The translations under genes and the position numbers were made by a program. This document shows, piece by piece, positions 13,842-15,018 of a stretch of 15,018 nucleotides of DNA. Position 1 is the stretch's first letter; every line of letters starts with the position of its first letter. Origin of the DNA: Scatomorpha gallistercoris. Its GTDB lineage: Bacteria; Bacillota; Clostridia; Oscillospirales; Oscillospiraceae. The notes under the pieces were generated by a model, which saw nothing but the letters and a program-made list of their open reading frames with translations, did no database searches and was not told where the DNA came from. The DNA lies in contig DVFX01000073.1 of the NCBI GenBank assembly GCA_018713005.1, forward strand, positions 1 to 15,018, read 5' to 3'.

Positions 13842-13862
13842 CGCAAAACGTAAACGCAAAAC
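13842..13862. promoter_or_regulatory. Direct repeat, possible operator for the HTH regulator
   Basis: Plus-strand CGCAAAAC (13842-13849) and CGCAAAAC (13855-13862) are identical 8-base repeats with a 5-base spacer GTAAA, so their period is 13. On the minus strand the spacer plus next base read TTTACG (-35 like), and TG-C-TAGGCT lies 17 bases on, so the repeats would flank a promoter. Autoregulation is a guess from position. Confidence 0.4.
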
Positions 13863-13883
13863 TTGTTACGGGGGGCAGATAAC

Positions 13884-14402
13884 TCAAAACAGCCTCTCGG
13901 CCTCTTCCCTTCTGCGCCTCCACTCGCGCCTGAAGGCCGCCCAGCCTCTGCGCTCGAACTCGTCCCCGGGCTCCGGTTTTGGGGCAGATGCAGCATAGTA
14001 CGCCGCCACCTCGTCGGCAAAGCTGCAGACCTCGCGCGCATAGTCTCCGAGCGGCACGGACGTTTCCCGGCCGGAGGCCGTTATCAGGCGGACGCTCCCG
14101 CCCTCGTGCAGGACAGACCAGTCCGCGCCGTTGCCGCAGCCGACTATCGTCACGTTCTCGCCGCGCTCATCTGGGCAGAGGAAGAAGCCGCAGCAGGGCA
14201 GGAGCTGGTTGTCCTCGCCCATGATGTGGTCCTCGCTCAACGTCTTGAGCAGGTAGAGCGCCGCCGCGCTGACCGTGCAGTCGTACTCGAACCGCTCATC
14301 GCCTATTGCGGCGGCAGCTAGCCCGTGAAGGCAGTAATCCCCGGGCTCGTCCGCCTCTCCGTTTATCCAGTGGTAGCTTCCGGCGCTTACACTGAAGCTC
14401 AT
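13884..14402 (-). CDS. Uncharacterised cysteine-rich protein coupled to the FAD protein
   Basis: 172 residues, no signal peptide or membrane helix, so cytoplasmic. I do not recognise a family. Seven cysteines stand out: Cys24, Cys42, Cys70, Cys71, Cys76, Cys89, Cys126, several in conserved-looking settings (YCLHG, DCTVSAAAL, LLPCCGFF, IVGCGNGADW). The C-terminus (150-172) is strongly basic-acidic and helical, with W-x(6)-W spacing and a run of arginines. The ATG at 14400-14402 overlaps the TGA of the preceding FAD gene as ATGA, so translation is coupled and a shared process is likely. A frame extending upstream to 14687 exists but runs antisense-free through the FAD gene in another frame and is a shadow. 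Possible metal or redox function is inference only. Confidence 0.72.
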   Translation of the reverse strand: MSFSVSAGSYHWINGEADEPGDYCLHGLAAAAIGDERFEYDCTVSAAALYLLKTLSEDHIMGEDNQLLPCCGFFLCPDERGENVTIVGCGNGADWSVLHEGGSVRLITASGRETSVPLGDYAREVCSFADEVAAYYAASAPKPEPGDEFERRGWAAFRREWRRRREEAERLF

Positions 14403-15018
14403 CGCGCCGCCTCCATGACCGCCTCGGCCACGCGCAGTCCGTCCACGGCGGCGCTTGTGATGCCGCCCGCCCAGCCTGGACCCTCGCCGCAGGGATAAAG
14501 CCCCCTCACCGCGCACTGCCTGTCCGCCCCGCGCGGTATGCGCACAGGGCTTGACGAGCGCGTCTCCGGGCCGGTCAGCACAGCCTCCCCGTCGCCGAAG
14601 AGCGGCAGCTTCCCAGCCAGAAGCGGAAGCGCAGAATTCAGCGAATTCGTCACGACATCCGGCAAAACCCTCCGCAAATCGCCCCAAAACACGCCGGGAA
14701 GGTAACTGGGCTTGACCTTGCCGGGGCCGCTGCTCGCGCGATTTTCCAGGAAGTCGCCGACAAGCTGGGCCGGCGCACTATAGTTCCCGCCCGCGTACTC
14801 GAAGGCGAGCCTTTCAATCTCGCGCTGCCAGAGCACCCCGCCGAGCGCGCCGGGATACGGGAAATCCTCGGGCCGCACGGCCGCAAGCAGGGCGCTGTTG
14901 CAGTTTGGCATTGCGCGCCCAGAGTAGCTCATGCCGTTGGTCACCACGCCGCCGGGCTCGCTCGCTGCGGCGATAACCTCGCCGCCCGGGCACATGCAGA
15001 AGGTGTAGACCCCGCGCC
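14399..15018 (-). CDS. FAD-dependent protein (COG2509-type), C-terminal part
   Basis: The last 205 residues are in the window; the N-terminal nucleotide-binding part lies beyond the right edge. Recognisable: RGVYTFCMCPGGEVIAA at the edge, then VVTNGMSYSGR, AMPNCNSALL, GGNYSAPAQLVGDFL, PDVVTNSLNSALP, and near the end RGLYPCGEGPGWAGGITSAAVDGLRVAEAV, a typical FAD-binding C-terminal motif of this family of uncharacterised FAD/NAD(P) dehydrogenases. CMCPGG is a family hallmark with two cysteines. The reaction and partner are unknown. Its stop overlaps the start of the cysteine-rich gene by four bases. Confidence 0.88.
   Translation of the reverse strand, partial: RGVYTFCMCPGGEVIAAASEPGGVVTNGMSYSGRAMPNCNSALLAAVRPEDFPYPGALGGVLWQREIERLAFEYAGGNYSAPAQLVGDFLENRASSGPGKVKPSYLPGVFWGDLRRVLPDVVTNSLNSALPLLAGKLPLFGDGEAVLTGPETRSSSPVRIPRGADRQCAVRGLYPCGEGPGWAGGITSAAVDGLRVAEAVMEAAR

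Noticed and set aside
1..15018. CRISPR array, tRNA or rRNA gene, IS element or prophage gene
   Set aside because: Scanned by eye on both strands; no regular spaced repeats, no cloverleaf-like segments and no transposase or phage proteins were seen.

Overview
The window looks like chromosomal core-genome DNA from a GC-rich (about 60 % by eye) member of the Clostridia (Bacillota), plausibly an Oscillospirales-type gut bacterium. This placement is inferred from the gene set (a DUF4914-type protein, a COG2509-type FAD protein, a phosphodiester glycosidase with an N-terminal anchor, tsaE-tsaB, an upp) and from Gram-positive style ribosome binding sites and sigma-A-like promoters. No phage, transposon, integrase, CRISPR, rRNA or tRNA gene was seen. 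All genes except rodA lie on the minus strand.

Layout from left to right. (1) 1-50 is the first 16 codons of an exported protein that leaves the window. It is followed by a 311-base gap with hairpins and terminators. (2) 362-1606 is a membrane-anchored phosphodiester glycosidase with its own extended -10 promoter and a structured leader. (3) 1805-2434 is upp (uracil salvage) with a clear terminator. (4) 2575-3690 is tsaE-tsaB, two partners for the t6A modification of tRNA, directly abutting. (5) 3691-3978 is a divergent control region: two sigma-A-type promoters whose -35 boxes overlap, then about 130 bases of strongly self-complementary sequence in the rodA leader. (6) 3979-5139 is rodA on the plus strand, ending at a bidirectional terminator. 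(7) 5236-9271 is a tight four-gene minus-strand operon, in transcription order yihY-like membrane protein, ABC-F ATPase, YdcF/SanA-type DUF218 envelope protein, HAD phosphatase, with overlapping ends. (8) 9427-11310 is a monocistronic DUF4914-type protein with an HprK/PEPCK-like P-loop, a strong promoter and a strong terminator. (9) 11456-12999 is a two-gene operon of a class I methyltransferase and a short-chain dehydrogenase. (10) 13109-13801 is an HTH regulator fused to a four-helix membrane domain, with direct repeats upstream that could be its operator. (11) 13884-15018 is a translationally coupled pair, a COG2509-type FAD protein (partial) and a cysteine-rich unknown protein.

The genes mainly serve housekeeping roles: cell-wall elongation (RodA), envelope and polysaccharide maintenance (phosphodiester glycosidase, YdcF/SanA-type protein), translation (TsaB, TsaE, ABC-F) and nucleotide salvage (Upp). 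I found no clearly new multi-gene system. The items most worth a second look are the DUF4914 putative kinase, the cysteine-rich protein coupled to the FAD protein, and the structured leader between tsaE and rodA.
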